Assembly: GCA_025356335.1 (NCBI GenBank)
Contig: JANXUF010000014.1
Location: 62,001 to 126,000 of the forward strand
Origin: Actinomycetes bacterium
Lineage (GTDB): Bacteria; Actinomycetota; Acidimicrobiia; Acidimicrobiales; Ilumatobacteraceae
Direction of reading: 5' to 3'
Length of the DNA stretch: 64,000 bases
Shown here piece by piece: positions 25,418-34,157 of the stretch. The position numbers and the translations under genes are program-made. The notes beneath the pieces are model-generated. The model had not been told where the DNA came from. It did not search any database and saw only the letters and a list, made by a program, of their open reading frames with translations. Numbering within the stretch: position 1 is the first letter of the stretch; each line of letters opens with the position of its first letter.

Positions 25418-26104
25418 ATGACCGTCGACCGTGGCCTTCTCACCAGCGCCGCCGAAGACCAATTCGGGAAGATGCCTCCCGTCCTGGTGGCTCCACCGAG
25501 TCGGACCTTCTTCGCTGCCGCGCTGGTCGCTGCAGCGGTGGCGGGAGTTGCACTCGGATTTGCAACCCAGATCCTGCAAGGGTGGCTGCCCGGGAGTTGG
25601 GCAGTGTTGGCGAACTCCGGCGTGATGTGGGCTGTGGCTGCGTTTGCTGTTGGTATGGCGATGCCGTCGTTGCGCTCCGCAGCGGTCGGCGGCGCAATCA
25701 CCCTGGTCGTTGCATCGGTGAGCTACTACGTCGCCGTCGACTGGTTGGAAGGCGTCAGCTCCTGGCCACGCGGTGCCGTCGTCTGGTCGATTGCCGGCAT
25801 CGTTGCCGGGCCCTCGTTCGGTTCGGTCGGGTCCCTGTCCCGCCGCAGTAGGCAGCATCGCCCTTCGGCATGGGCGTTTCTCGCCGGTGTTGTGGCAGGC
25901 GAGGGTATTCACCTCACCTGGTTCGTCGGCAACCTCGATCTCCGGCCCGCCGGCATCGCCGAGTTGGCGATTGCGGGAACGATCACAGCGATGTGTCTGT
26001 GCCTGACACGATCAGCTGGCCGTACATCGGTGATTGCGGCGTCGGCGGCGGCTGCCACACTGCTCGCCGGCCGCATCATCGACGGCGTGTTCGCTGCCTG
26101 GTGA
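25418..26104 (+). CDS. DUF6518-type integral membrane protein
   Basis: A 228-residue protein with about six to seven hydrophobic segments. The region LGFATQILQGWLPGSW followed by VLANSGVMWAVAAFAVG, and later PRGAVVWSIAGIVAGP and GEGIHLTWFVG, resembles the actinobacterial DUF6518 family of unknown function. It is divergent from the frameshifted kinase (160-bp gap), so it could be a target of that two-component system. No catalytic motif is visible. Confidence 0.65.
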   Translation: MTVDRGLLTSAAEDQFGKMPPVLVAPPSRTFFAAALVAAAVAGVALGFATQILQGWLPGSWAVLANSGVMWAVAAFAVGMAMPSLRSAAVGGAITLVVASVSYYVAVDWLEGVSSWPRGAVVWSIAGIVAGPSFGSVGSLSRRSRQHRPSAWAFLAGVVAGEGIHLTWFVGNLDLRPAGIAELAIAGTITAMCLCLTRSAGRTSVIAASAAAATLLAGRIIDGVFAAW

Positions 26105-26262
26105 CGAGGTACGAGGGGACCCGGCACCGTCGACCCATGGCTTCGATGTCGTGTTGAGCGACGCCGATCGTGCGGAGCTCGACGATCGCTGACCCGAGTG
26201 CGCTGACACCCGTAGCCGTCGCCACCGCACTCGGTGGCGGCCGGAACATTGGAGGGAGCCGG

Positions 26263-27264
26263 TCATGACCAACCGCTCCACCCGGATCCTTGGTTCGGGG
26301 TCTGCGTGTCCTCGTAGATGTGCCCGGAGGCATCGTTGACGCGGATCCACTGCTGGCCGAGCACGATGAATGCCGTCGGTTGCACGAACACGTCGCCAAC
26401 GAGGGTGACACCGACGGGGCTGCCGAGCACGGACCATCCAGCCCAGCCACTGCCAACCCCTGGAGTGGCGAAGTTGTGCCAGACCTTGGCGTCGCTGCCG
26501 ACGAAGTAGAGCTCCTGGTTGCTGACGAAGTTCAACGCTGACGTCACGTCGCCATTGGGTGGGACCGGAGCGTCGAGGGGATCCCATCCGTTCCATCCTG
26601 ACCCGCGACCGGGCGTCGCGAAGTTGTGATAGGGCACTCCGTTTGCTCCGACGATGTACAGCTCCTGGTTTCCGCGGTCGTTCTTGCCGACCGAGACGTC
26701 GCCACGCACGCCGGGCTGTGGTCGACCCATCGGATCCCAGTTCGACCAACCGGCACCCTGGCCAGGCGTGGCGAATTTGTGGAACACCTGACCGTCGTTG
26801 GTCCGTACGTACAGTTCCTGGTTGCCGAAGTTGTTCGATCCGGCGGAGACCGCACCGCCGATCGGCACGGCAGGCGCGGACAGCGAGCTCCAACCGCCCC
26901 AGTCTGCGACGCTGCGGGTCGAGTAGTTGTGCCAGACGTTGCGGTCGGACCCGACGACGTAGATCTCGAGGTTGCCGAGGTTGTTGGTACCAACCGCAAC
27001 GGTGCTCGACCGCACCGTGACGCCTGACGGCAGCACCCCCACAGCGCGGAACGGATTCCAGTCAGTGGCGTTCTGCGCCCGCTCCTGGACCTGTCCGCCG
27101 ACAACGACGAATTCGGCGACCTCGTTGAATGCCGACAGACCGTAGGTCGCAGTGAGTCCGCCATCCGTGCCGGTCGTCGCCGTCGCCGTCGCCGGCTGCG
27201 TCGCCGGCTGCGCGAAGGCGATGACGCCGGCCATCGCCAGCGCGATCGACCATCTTGCTCTCAC
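26263..27264 (-). CDS. Secreted PLL-type (Photorhabdus lectin-like) beta-propeller protein
   Basis: About 333 residues. After a signal peptide (ALAMAGVIAFAQPATQ) the protein consists of about six repeats of roughly 48 residues. Each holds a form of NQELYVVGSDG, VWHNFATPG and GSGWSGWDPLG, the blade signature of seven-bladed PLL lectins. Such propellers bind fucosylated or O-methylated sugars. The start is uncertain: GTG at 27262-27264 sits right after AGGGAG; upstream codons would overlap the divergent ligase-polymerase gene. A second protein with the same repeats is fused to DUF1501 at 62-64 kb. Confidence 0.78.
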   Translation of the reverse strand: MRARWSIALAMAGVIAFAQPATQPATATATTGTDGGLTATYGLSAFNEVAEFVVVGGQVQERAQNATDWNPFRAVGVLPSGVTVRSSTVAVGTNNLGNLEIYVVGSDRNVWHNYSTRSVADWGGWSSLSAPAVPIGGAVSAGSNNFGNQELYVRTNDGQVFHKFATPGQGAGWSNWDPMGRPQPGVRGDVSVGKNDRGNQELYIVGANGVPYHNFATPGRGSGWNGWDPLDAPVPPNGDVTSALNFVSNQELYFVGSDAKVWHNFATPGVGSGWAGWSVLGSPVGVTLVGDVFVQPTAFIVLGQQWIRVNDASGHIYEDTQTPNQGSGWSGWS

Positions 27265-27320
27265 CTCCCTAGTCTGGCAGAGGTGCGAGCAGACGGTGAT
27301 CAGGCCAGGGGTTCCGCCTG

Positions 27321-28301
27321 ATGGCAACGGATGCCGGCGGCGAGTCACGACACGGTGTCAATCTGACGAATCTCGATCAGCCGTTGTTCCAGGACTCAGG
27401 CGCCACCAAAGGCGATCTCGTCGACTACCTCGACGCGGTCAGCGACCGCATCGTGCCCGTGCTGGGCGATCGGCTGCTGTCGGTGATCAGAGTCACGGGT
27501 GGCCAGGCGCCGTTCATGCAGAAGAACGTCCCCAAGTACACGCCGGAGTGGGTGGCGACGGTTCCCGTCTGGGCCGAAGCGTCGAAGCGCACCGTGTCGT
27601 ACGCACTGTGCAACGATCGCCGGACCCTGATCTGGTTCGCCAACCAGCGAGCCGTCGAATACCACCCGACGCTCGCGCGCGTCGATCGTCTCGATCGAGC
27701 GACGGATATCGTCCTCGACCTCGATCCACCGAGCGATGCGACATTCGACCGGCCTGTCGCTGTCGCCCATCTCGTTCGTCAGGCGCTCGCCGATGTCGGT
27801 CTGCGAGGTGCCATCAAGACGAGCGGCGCCAAGGGTCTGCACATCTTCGTGCCGATCGACACGCACGCTTCGATGGATGAAGCAGCGGCTGCCACCAGGG
27901 CGATCGCCAGACGCGCGGAACTGCTCGATCCGCAGATCGCCACGACTGCCTTTCTCAAAGCTGATCGCGCCGCCAAGGTGTTCGTCGACGCGACCCGGGT
28001 CGGTGGTGCAACGGTCGCAGCCGCCTACAGTCCGCGTATCCGCCCGGGTGTGCCGGTGTCGTTCCCCGTCGCCTGGGAGGACCTCGACGAGATCTCGCCG
28101 AGCGACTTCACTCTGTTCAACGCCATCGAGCGCCTCGCCGATGTCGACCCATGGGCCGCAGCGATGCCGGCGCCACAGCGGATCCCCGCAGACTTGATCG
28201 CCGAAGGCATGGAGATTCCGGCAGGCCGAATCGCAGCGATGCACGAAGGAAAACGTCGAGCCAGAGCCAGAACGAGCTCCGTCCCGCCGACGGACCGATG
28301 A
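27321..28301 (+). CDS. LigD-type polymerase/primase (NHEJ polymerase domain, standalone)
   Basis: A 326-residue protein matching the polymerase domain of LigD: FMQKNVPKYTPEWV, catalytic Asp pair in DIVLDLDPPS, IKTSGAKGLHIFVP, and AAYSPRIRPGVPVSFPVAWEDL. Such Prim-Pol enzymes fill gaps with ribonucleotides during non-homologous end joining. No ligase or phosphoesterase domain is fused and no ku gene is nearby, so it is the separate-polymerase form common in actinobacteria. The start at 27321 is the first ATG; the first 15 residues are not conserved-looking. Confidence 0.88.
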   Translation: MATDAGGESRHGVNLTNLDQPLFQDSGATKGDLVDYLDAVSDRIVPVLGDRLLSVIRVTGGQAPFMQKNVPKYTPEWVATVPVWAEASKRTVSYALCNDRRTLIWFANQRAVEYHPTLARVDRLDRATDIVLDLDPPSDATFDRPVAVAHLVRQALADVGLRGAIKTSGAKGLHIFVPIDTHASMDEAAAATRAIARRAELLDPQIATTAFLKADRAAKVFVDATRVGGATVAAAYSPRIRPGVPVSFPVAWEDLDEISPSDFTLFNAIERLADVDPWAAAMPAPQRIPADLIAEGMEIPAGRIAAMHEGKRRARARTSSVPPTDR

Positions 28302-28624
28302 GCCCGAAGCGGCCACCCTCGATGCCCTCATCGACGTAGCTCACGACCCATCGACCCTGCCGTCCGACGAGGCGGTCGTGGCGGTCGCCCTCGAGGTGGC
28401 GTCGGTCGACATCACAGCGGAAATCATCACCGGATACGTCCACTCGGCCGTCGAAGAAACCGTAGCTCGGCCTCGCTCGAATCACTGTCAGCTGTTACGT
28501 TCACGAAGTATGACGCAGCGAGCGCGGCGGTCAGACCGGGGCATGGTGTCGTCGGCACCCGAATGCTCGTACGATCGTCGGGTACTGCGAGAATTGGCTT
28601 CGCAAACGACGCGCTGTGCCGTGA
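28302..28624. other. Gap of 323 bases with no supported gene
   Basis: One plus-strand frame stays open and reads acidic, protein-like sequence (TDEPEAATLDALIDVAHD, then PSDEAVVAVALEVASVD) from inside the ligD end to about 28450, then turns Arg/Ser-rich before a stop at 28632. It has no good start and may be a shifted C-terminal remnant of the upstream gene or chance. I see no clear promoter, hairpin or repeat here. Confidence 0.4.
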
Positions 28625-29683
28625 ATGGATGACCCGATGCAAAGGGATGTAGCCGCCAGGCCTCCGGATATGCACGACGTTGCGCTGGTGGCGGGCGTCT
28701 CTCACCAAACAGTGTCGAGAGTGCTGAATCAGCATCCGAACGTCCGCACCGAGACGCGGGCGCGGGTGGTCGCGGCGATCGCCACGCTCGGCTATCGCCG
28801 GAACAGTGCCGCACGAACACTCGTGACGCAACGTTCGTCGACGATCGGGATCATTACGAGTGGGTCGACGCTCTGGGGCCCGAGTAGTGCATTGATCGCG
28901 GTGGAACGGGCGGCACGAGCCGCTGGGTATTTCGTGAGTGTCGCCAGTCTCATGAGTACCGAGCCGGCGCTCGTCGCCGAGGCGCTTGCGTACTTCCACG
29001 GGCAATCGGTCGAGGGCATCGTCGTGATTGCGCCGGAGGCGGCGCTCGCTCATGCCGCCGATCCCTTGCCAGGGGAAGTGCCAGTCGTGCTTGTTTCCGC
29101 TGACATCGAGCCGTCGGCCGGTGTACGGATCACATCGGTGGATCAGGAGGCAGGCGCGCGTATGGCAACTCGACATCTCGTCGGGCTCGGTCATCGTTCG
29201 ATCGCCCACATCGCCGGGCCGCAGCCATGGTTCGACGCTGCGGCAAGGCAGCGGGGCTGGGAAGCGGAGTTGCGCTCAGCGGGGCTGCGTGTCGCACCTC
29301 CGCTGGCAGGGGACTGGACAGCCTTCAGCGGCTACGCGGCTGGACAGAGACTGCTCGGCGGGCGTCTGCCGACGGCCGTGTTCGCCTCGAATGATCTGAT
29401 GGCACTTGGGTTGATACGCGCCCTGCATGACGCCGGAGTCGATGTGCCTGGCGACGTGTCGGTCGTCGGATTCGACGACATCCCCGGCGCAGCACATTTC
29501 ATTCCGGGCCTGACGACGGTCCGCCAGGATTTCGACGCCCTCGGGCGGCAATGCATCGACATCCTGTTGGGAGCCCTTTCGGGGGAAACGGATGCGAGTG
29601 TTCCGATTCGCCCGACGCTGATCGTTCGTGAGAGCTCGTCGAGGCACAGGGCACCCAGCCGCCGAGTGCCCGTCCATCGATAG
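28625..29683 (+). CDS. LacI-family regulator of the arabinose operon
   Basis: A 352-residue LacI-type repressor: HTH MHDVALVAGVSHQTVSRVLN, hinge RNSAARTLVTQR, and a periplasmic-binding-protein-like effector domain (IGIITSGS, GIVVIAPEAAL, SVVGFDDIPGAAHFIPGLTT). It is followed on the same strand by araB. LacI-type operators with a central CG lie at the araBDA promoter (29853-29868) and at the importer promoter (33883-33898), so it most likely represses both and responds to arabinose or a derivative. This is a LacI protein, not the GntR/LacI chimera called AraR in Bacillus. Start may be the second ATG at 28637. Confidence 0.88.
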   Translation: MDDPMQRDVAARPPDMHDVALVAGVSHQTVSRVLNQHPNVRTETRARVVAAIATLGYRRNSAARTLVTQRSSTIGIITSGSTLWGPSSALIAVERAARAAGYFVSVASLMSTEPALVAEALAYFHGQSVEGIVVIAPEAALAHAADPLPGEVPVVLVSADIEPSAGVRITSVDQEAGARMATRHLVGLGHRSIAHIAGPQPWFDAAARQRGWEAELRSAGLRVAPPLAGDWTAFSGYAAGQRLLGGRLPTAVFASNDLMALGLIRALHDAGVDVPGDVSVVGFDDIPGAAHFIPGLTTVRQDFDALGRQCIDILLGALSGETDASVPIRPTLIVRESSSRHRAPSRRVPVHR

Positions 29684-29727
29684 GCGCCGGTCATCGGCCC
29701 TGTGTGGCCGCCAGGTGTCATCCGCCC

Positions 29728-29769
29728 TGTGTGGCCGGTCATGTGTGGCCGGTCATGTGTGGCCGGTCC
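29728..29769. repeat. 14-bp minisatellite, three perfect tandem copies
   Basis: TGTGTGGCCGGTC(A/C) occurs three times head to tail (29728, 29742, 29756), with degraded partial copies on both sides (about 29700 and 29770). It lies in the 233-bp gap between the LacI gene and araB, about 70 bp before the promoter, and encodes nothing. Confidence 0.75.
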
Positions 29770-29840
29770 TGTGTCGTGCGGGTCGGTCGTTACCGAACGA
29801 GAACCGAGGTCGCCGGTCGTTCCGCCTCTGATCTTTCTCC

Positions 29841-29868
29841 TTGACTCCGTGGATGTTAACGATAACAT
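29841..29868 (+). promoter_or_regulatory. araBDA promoter with overlapping LacI-type operator
   Basis: TTGACT (29841-29846) and TAACAT (29863-29868) are -35 and -10 candidates 16 bp apart. ATGTTAACGATAACAT (29853-29868) is a 16-bp LacI-type palindrome with central CG, 7 of 8 positions symmetrical, covering the -10 box. A near copy lies at 33883-33898. Repressor binding would block polymerase. The ribosome-binding site of araB is about 35 bp downstream. Confidence 0.75.
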
Positions 29869-29916
29869 GACTGCTGCGCCGGCTCGTTTCGGTGCAGAGG
29901 GGACAGAGAGGTGGCC

Positions 29917-31596
29917 ATGATCGAGAGCGGCTGCGACGTGGTCATCGGGATCGACTTCGGGACGTTGTCCGGCCGAGCGCTCGTCGTTCGGGTTACGGAC
30001 GGTGCCGAGCTCGGCTCGGCCAGCTACGACTATCCGCACGGGGTCATCGATGTCGTGCTGCCTTCGACGGGCGAGTTGTTGCCGCCGGACTGGGCGCTGC
30101 AGGTGCCGAGCGACTACGTGGCCGTACTCCGAACGGCGGTGCCGGCGGCGTTGCTCGACGCCGGCGTGGAACCGTCGAATGTCATCGCCGTGGCGACGGA
30201 CTTCACGGCCTGCACGGTGTTGCCGACGACGGCAGATGGCACTCCATTGTGCGAGCTCGAACGGTTTGCGGACCGGCGTCATGCCTATGTGAAATTGTGG
30301 AGACACCACGCCGCGCAGCCGCAAGCCGACAGGATCAACGAAGTTGCGAGGCGGCGGGCCGAGCCCTGGCTGGCGCGCTACGGCGGCCTGATCTCGTCGG
30401 AATGGGAGTTTGCCAAAGCACTGCAGCTGTTGGAAGAAGATGCCGATTTGTATGCGGCGACGGCGCATTGGGTCGAAGCGGCGGACTGGATCGTCTGGCA
30501 GCTCACCGGCGAATATGTCCGCAACGCGTGCACCGCCGGCTACAAAGGCATGCTGCAGGACGGCCAGTACCCGTCTGCCGAATTTCTCGCTGCGCTGAAT
30601 CCGGCCTTCGCCGACTTCGCCGACACGCGACTGGATGCGACCATCGGTCGGCTCGGGCAGCGCGCCGGCGGTCTGACGAAGCTCGCCGCACAGTGGACAG
30701 GACTGCCTGCAGGCATCGCCGTCGCTGTCGGCAACGTCGATGCCCACGTGACAGCGCCGGCCGCACGGGCGATAGCTCCCGGCCAGATGGTGGCGATCAT
30801 GGGGACGTCCACCTGTCACGTCATGAATGGCCGCGATCTGCGCCAGGTGGCCGGAATGTGTGGAGTGGTCGATGGAGGGATCGTCGACGGGCTCTTCGGC
30901 TACGAAGCGGGACAGAGTGGGGTCGGCGACATCTTCGGCTGGTTCGTACGCAACGGCGTCCCACCCGAGTATCACGAGCGGGCGGCGGAGAACGGCCAGA
31001 CCATCCACGAGTTGCTGTCGGCGCTGGCCGCTCGGCAACGGGTCGGCGAACACGGTCTCGTCGCCCTCGACTGGCACAGCGGCAACAGGTCGATCCTCGT
31101 GGACCACGACCTCTCCGGTCTGATCGTCGGCCAGACCCTGGCAACTCGTCCGGAAGACATCTACCGCGCGTTGATCGAGGCGACGGCGTTCGGGACCCGA
31201 ACAATCATCGAGGCCTTCGACATCGCCGGTGCCCCCGTCGAGGAGTTGGTGATCGCCGGCGGGTTGATGCAGAACACGTTGCTGATGCAGATCTATGCGG
31301 ACGTCACCGGCCTCGCGCTGACGGTCATCTCGTCGACGCAAGGTCCTGCTCTCGGGTCGGCGATCCATGCTGCAGTCGCCGCAGGCGCATATCCGGACGT
31401 TGCGGCAGCGGCGGCGGCGATGGGCAAGGTGCGCCGGGCCGTGTACACGCCGATCGAAGCGAACCGCCTCGCGTACGAACCGATCTTCGCCGAGTACACG
31501 ACGCTGCACGACTACTTCGGGCGTGGCGGGAACGACGTCATGCACCGGTTGAAAGCCATACAGCGCGAGACACGGCGACTGGCTGTCGTGCAATGA
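29917..31596 (+). CDS. araB: L-ribulokinase
   Basis: About 559 residues, the usual AraB length. FGGY-kinase fold: N-terminal phosphate loop GIDFGTLSGRALV, catalytic region AVGNVDAHVTAPAA, GTSTCHVM, DWHSGNRSILVDHDLSG and C-terminal ATP motif LVIAGGLMQNTLLMQIYADVT. It phosphorylates L-ribulose to L-ribulose-5-phosphate. The ATG at 29917 has AGAGAGG five bases upstream; an in-frame GTG two codons earlier is possible. The stop overlaps the araD start (ATGA). Confidence 0.95.
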   Translation: MIESGCDVVIGIDFGTLSGRALVVRVTDGAELGSASYDYPHGVIDVVLPSTGELLPPDWALQVPSDYVAVLRTAVPAALLDAGVEPSNVIAVATDFTACTVLPTTADGTPLCELERFADRRHAYVKLWRHHAAQPQADRINEVARRRAEPWLARYGGLISSEWEFAKALQLLEEDADLYAATAHWVEAADWIVWQLTGEYVRNACTAGYKGMLQDGQYPSAEFLAALNPAFADFADTRLDATIGRLGQRAGGLTKLAAQWTGLPAGIAVAVGNVDAHVTAPAARAIAPGQMVAIMGTSTCHVMNGRDLRQVAGMCGVVDGGIVDGLFGYEAGQSGVGDIFGWFVRNGVPPEYHERAAENGQTIHELLSALAARQRVGEHGLVALDWHSGNRSILVDHDLSGLIVGQTLATRPEDIYRALIEATAFGTRTIIEAFDIAGAPVEELVIAGGLMQNTLLMQIYADVTGLALTVISSTQGPALGSAIHAAVAAGAYPDVAAAAAAMGKVRRAVYTPIEANRLAYEPIFAEYTTLHDYFGRGGNDVMHRLKAIQRETRRLAVVQ

Positions 31597-32270
31597 CGAT
31601 CTCGCAAGCCATTCGCAAGACCGTCGACGCCGTGCGCCTCACCGTCGCCGATCTCCACGCTGAACTGCCGCGCAACGGGCTCGTCGTCTGGACCGCCGGC
31701 AACATTTCGGCACGAGTGCCGGACAGCGAGCTCCTCGTGATCAAACCCTCCGGTGTCTCCTATGACGACCTGACCGCTGACCAGATGGTCGTCACGGATC
31801 TCCACGGCAGCGTCGTCGAGGGTTCCAACGTCCCGTCCTCCGACACGGCGGCACACGCCTACGTCTACCGCCACATGGCCGATGTCGGCGGAGTGGTGCA
31901 CACCCATTCCACCTATGCCTGCGCCTGGTCCGCGCTCGGTATCCCGGTGCCGTGCGTCCTGACGATGATGGCCGACGAGTTCGGAGGGGCGATCCCGAAC
32001 GGACCCTACGCACCGATCGGCGACGACTCCATCGGCCGCGGCATCGTCGAGACATTGCGCTCCAGCCGCTCCACTGCGGTGCTGATGCAGAATCACGGGC
32101 CGTTCACGATCGGCAGGAGCGCCATGGCCGCAGTGAAGTCGGCGGTCATGTGCGAAGCAGTGTGCCGAGCGGTGTACCTCATCCGCCAGATGGGCGAGCC
32201 GATACCCATGGCGCAAACGGAGATCGACGCTCTCTACGACCGCTATCAGCACGCATACGGCCAGCGGTGA
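31593..32270 (+). CDS. araD: L-ribulose-5-phosphate 4-epimerase
   Basis: A 225-residue class II aldolase-type epimerase. TAGNISARVPDSELLVIKPSGVSYDDL is the substrate-binding region (key TAGNIS and KPSG), zinc ligands are in VVHTHSTYACAWS, and the third His is in LMQNHGPFTIG. It converts L-ribulose-5-phosphate to D-xylulose-5-phosphate, the last step into the pentose phosphate pathway. Start overlaps the araB stop; araA follows after 57 bp. Confidence 0.94.
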   Translation: MTISQAIRKTVDAVRLTVADLHAELPRNGLVVWTAGNISARVPDSELLVIKPSGVSYDDLTADQMVVTDLHGSVVEGSNVPSSDTAAHAYVYRHMADVGGVVHTHSTYACAWSALGIPVPCVLTMMADEFGGAIPNGPYAPIGDDSIGRGIVETLRSSRSTAVLMQNHGPFTIGRSAMAAVKSAVMCEAVCRAVYLIRQMGEPIPMAQTEIDALYDRYQHAYGQR

Positions 32271-32327
32271 CCGTTCGTCTCGCTCCACCACCACGGCACG
32301 GTTCTGTGCACGTCGAAAGGCTCTCTC

Positions 32328-33842
32328 ATGAACGCCGCGCCTAACCCGCTCCGATGCTGGTTCGTCACCGGCAGCCAACACCTGTACGGCGCCGAGACGT
32401 TGCGACAGGTCGCCGATCAATCTCGGGCTATCGCCGAGCAGTTGGACGCCAGTCCGGAGCTCTCCCTGAAGATCGACTGGAAGCCGGTGCTGACGGACGC
32501 CGATGCGATCCGCAGGGTGATGCTCGACGCCAATGCCGACGATTCCTGCGCGGGCATCGTCATCTGGATGCATACGTTCTCACCCGCCAAGATGTGGATC
32601 GCCGGATTCGATGCGCTGCGAAAACCGCTGCTTCACCTGCACACGCAAGCAAACGTCGATCTGCCGTGGGCAGCGATCGACATGGATTTCATGAACTTGA
32701 ACCAGGCTGCTCACGGCGATCGCGAGATCGGATACATCCAGACCCGCCTCGGGATCGCCCGCAAGACCGTCGTCGGTCATGTCAGCAACCCGCGCGTCCT
32801 CGCTCGGGTCGGCGCCTGGCAACGAGCTGCGAGTGGAGCCGCAGCAATGCGGAGTCTTCGCGTCGCCCGTTTCGGCGACAACATGAGAGATGTCGCTGTC
32901 ACCGAGGGGGACAAGGTCGAGGCGCAGCTGCAGTTCGGCGTGTCCGTGAACACCTACGCAGTGAACGATCTCGTCGAAGCGGTCGACGCTGTCGAACCCG
33001 GCGACATCGCCGATCTCGTCACCGAGTATCTCGATGCCTATTCCGTTGCACCGGAGCTGCTGCCCGGGAACGAGCGTCACGAGTCGCTGCGATACGGGGC
33101 TCGCCTGGAGGCCGGGCTGCGACGCTTTCTGAGCGCCGGTGGCTTCGGTGCATTCACGACCAACTTCGAGGATCTGGGGGGACTGCGTCAGCTGCCGGGC
33201 CTCGCCGTGCAGCGGCTGATGGCCGATGGCTACGGGTTCGGCGGCGAAGGAGACTGGAAGACGTCGATCATGGTGCACACCCTGAAAGCGATGGGAGCAT
33301 CACGGCCGGGCGGCGCGTCGTTCATGGAGGACTACACGTACGACCTCGGGGCGGAACCGTCGCTGATCCTCGGAGCGCATATGCTCGAGGTCTGCCCGTC
33401 GATCGCTGCCGGGCGGCCGTCGCTCGAGATCCATCCGCTGTCGATCGGGTCACGTGAGGATCCGGTCCGCCTCGTCTTCGACGCTTCCCCAGGCCCGGCA
33501 GTCGTCATCGGCATCGCCGACATCGGGGACCGCTTCCGATTCGTCGCCAATCAAGTCGAGGTCGTCGCGCCGCCGGCCCCACTGCCGAATCTGCCTGTTG
33601 CCCGCGCTGTTTGGCAGCCGGCGCCAAGTCTCGAGATCTCGGCGGAATGCTGGCTCGAAGCGGGCGGTCCCCACCACACGGTGCTGGCTGCCTCGGTAGG
33701 AATCGAGGACCTCAGTGATCTCGCCGAGATCCTCGGGACCGAGTTGTTGCTGATCGACCGAGCAACGACGACGCGCGCGTTCGCCAACGAGCTCCGTTGG
33801 AACCGGGCGTACTTCCGTCTCGCCCAAGGGCTGTCGGGCTGA
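32328..33842 (+). CDS. araA: L-arabinose isomerase
   Basis: A 504-residue enzyme of standard AraA length opening with [19 protein letters not shown]. Conserved stretches include [71 protein letters not shown] and EICP-like EVCPSIA, with the metal-binding His and Glu residues. It isomerises L-arabinose to L-ribulose. araB-araD-araA form one transcription unit; the importer follows under its own regulated promoter. Confidence 0.96.
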   Translation: MNAAPNPLRCWFVTGSQHLYGAETLRQVADQSRAIAEQLDASPELSLKIDWKPVLTDADAIRRVMLDANADDSCAGIVIWMHTFSPAKMWIAGFDALRKPLLHLHTQANVDLPWAAIDMDFMNLNQAAHGDREIGYIQTRLGIARKTVVGHVSNPRVLARVGAWQRAASGAAAMRSLRVARFGDNMRDVAVTEGDKVEAQLQFGVSVNTYAVNDLVEAVDAVEPGDIADLVTEYLDAYSVAPELLPGNERHESLRYGARLEAGLRRFLSAGGFGAFTTNFEDLGGLRQLPGLAVQRLMADGYGFGGEGDWKTSIMVHTLKAMGASRPGGASFMEDYTYDLGAEPSLILGAHMLEVCPSIAAGRPSLEIHPLSIGSREDPVRLVFDASPGPAVVIGIADIGDRFRFVANQVEVVAPPAPLPNLPVARAVWQPAPSLEISAECWLEAGGPHHTVLAASVGIEDLSDLAEILGTELLLIDRATTTRAFANELRWNRAYFRLAQGLSG

Positions 33843-33869
33843 CGCATGTCAAAAGTTCCGGTGAGACGC

Positions 33870-33898
33870 TTGACAGTTCGTGATGTGAGCGTTAACAT
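33870..33898 (+). promoter_or_regulatory. Promoter and LacI-type operator of the arabinose importer operon
   Basis: TTGACA (33870-33875) and TAACAT (33893-33898) are spaced 17 bp. ATGTGAGCGTTAACAT (33883-33898) read on the other strand matches 14 of 16 bases of the araBDA operator and shares its central CG. It overlaps the -10. The remaining 260 bases to the binding-protein gene form a long leader containing an inverted repeat GTGGAGC/GCTCCAC (34044-34050, 34062-34068); I see no coding potential in it. Confidence 0.75.
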
Positions 33899-34157
33899 TC
33901 TTGATGGGGGAAGAGAGTCACCGAAGACGAGAGTGGGACAGGGCAGTACGCCAGCCGCGCTCGATGTTTGCGGCCAGCCCACGTAGTCGCCGCGCAGCGG
34001 AGATCTACACGGACGATACGAGGCCCCGATCGACATCCCTGCGGTGGAGCAACCGACCCGGGCTCCACCACGACCAGTGAACACAAACGGGTTTCCCGGC
34101 TCCCGGCACGACCACTCCGGCCGCCGTCCATTCGGAACGCAACAGAAGGACCACTCC

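Noticed and set aside
28378-28632. Possible 84-codon gene after ligD polymerase
   Set aside because: The first part reads protein-like, but there is no ribosome-binding site, the start is arbitrary and the second half is low-complexity Arg/Ser sequence. I mention it only as gap content.
29696-29785. CRISPR array
   Set aside because: The repeats are 14 bp, directly adjacent with no spacers, and there are no cas genes. This is a simple tandem repeat.
29332-31593. A 753-codon open frame antisense to araB
   Set aside because: It is Arg/His-rich, matches no family and mirrors the codon-position GC bias of the well-supported araB gene. Similar long antisense frames opposite ptsI (16055-17665) and the GGDEF/EAL gene (7983-9770) were dropped for the same reason.
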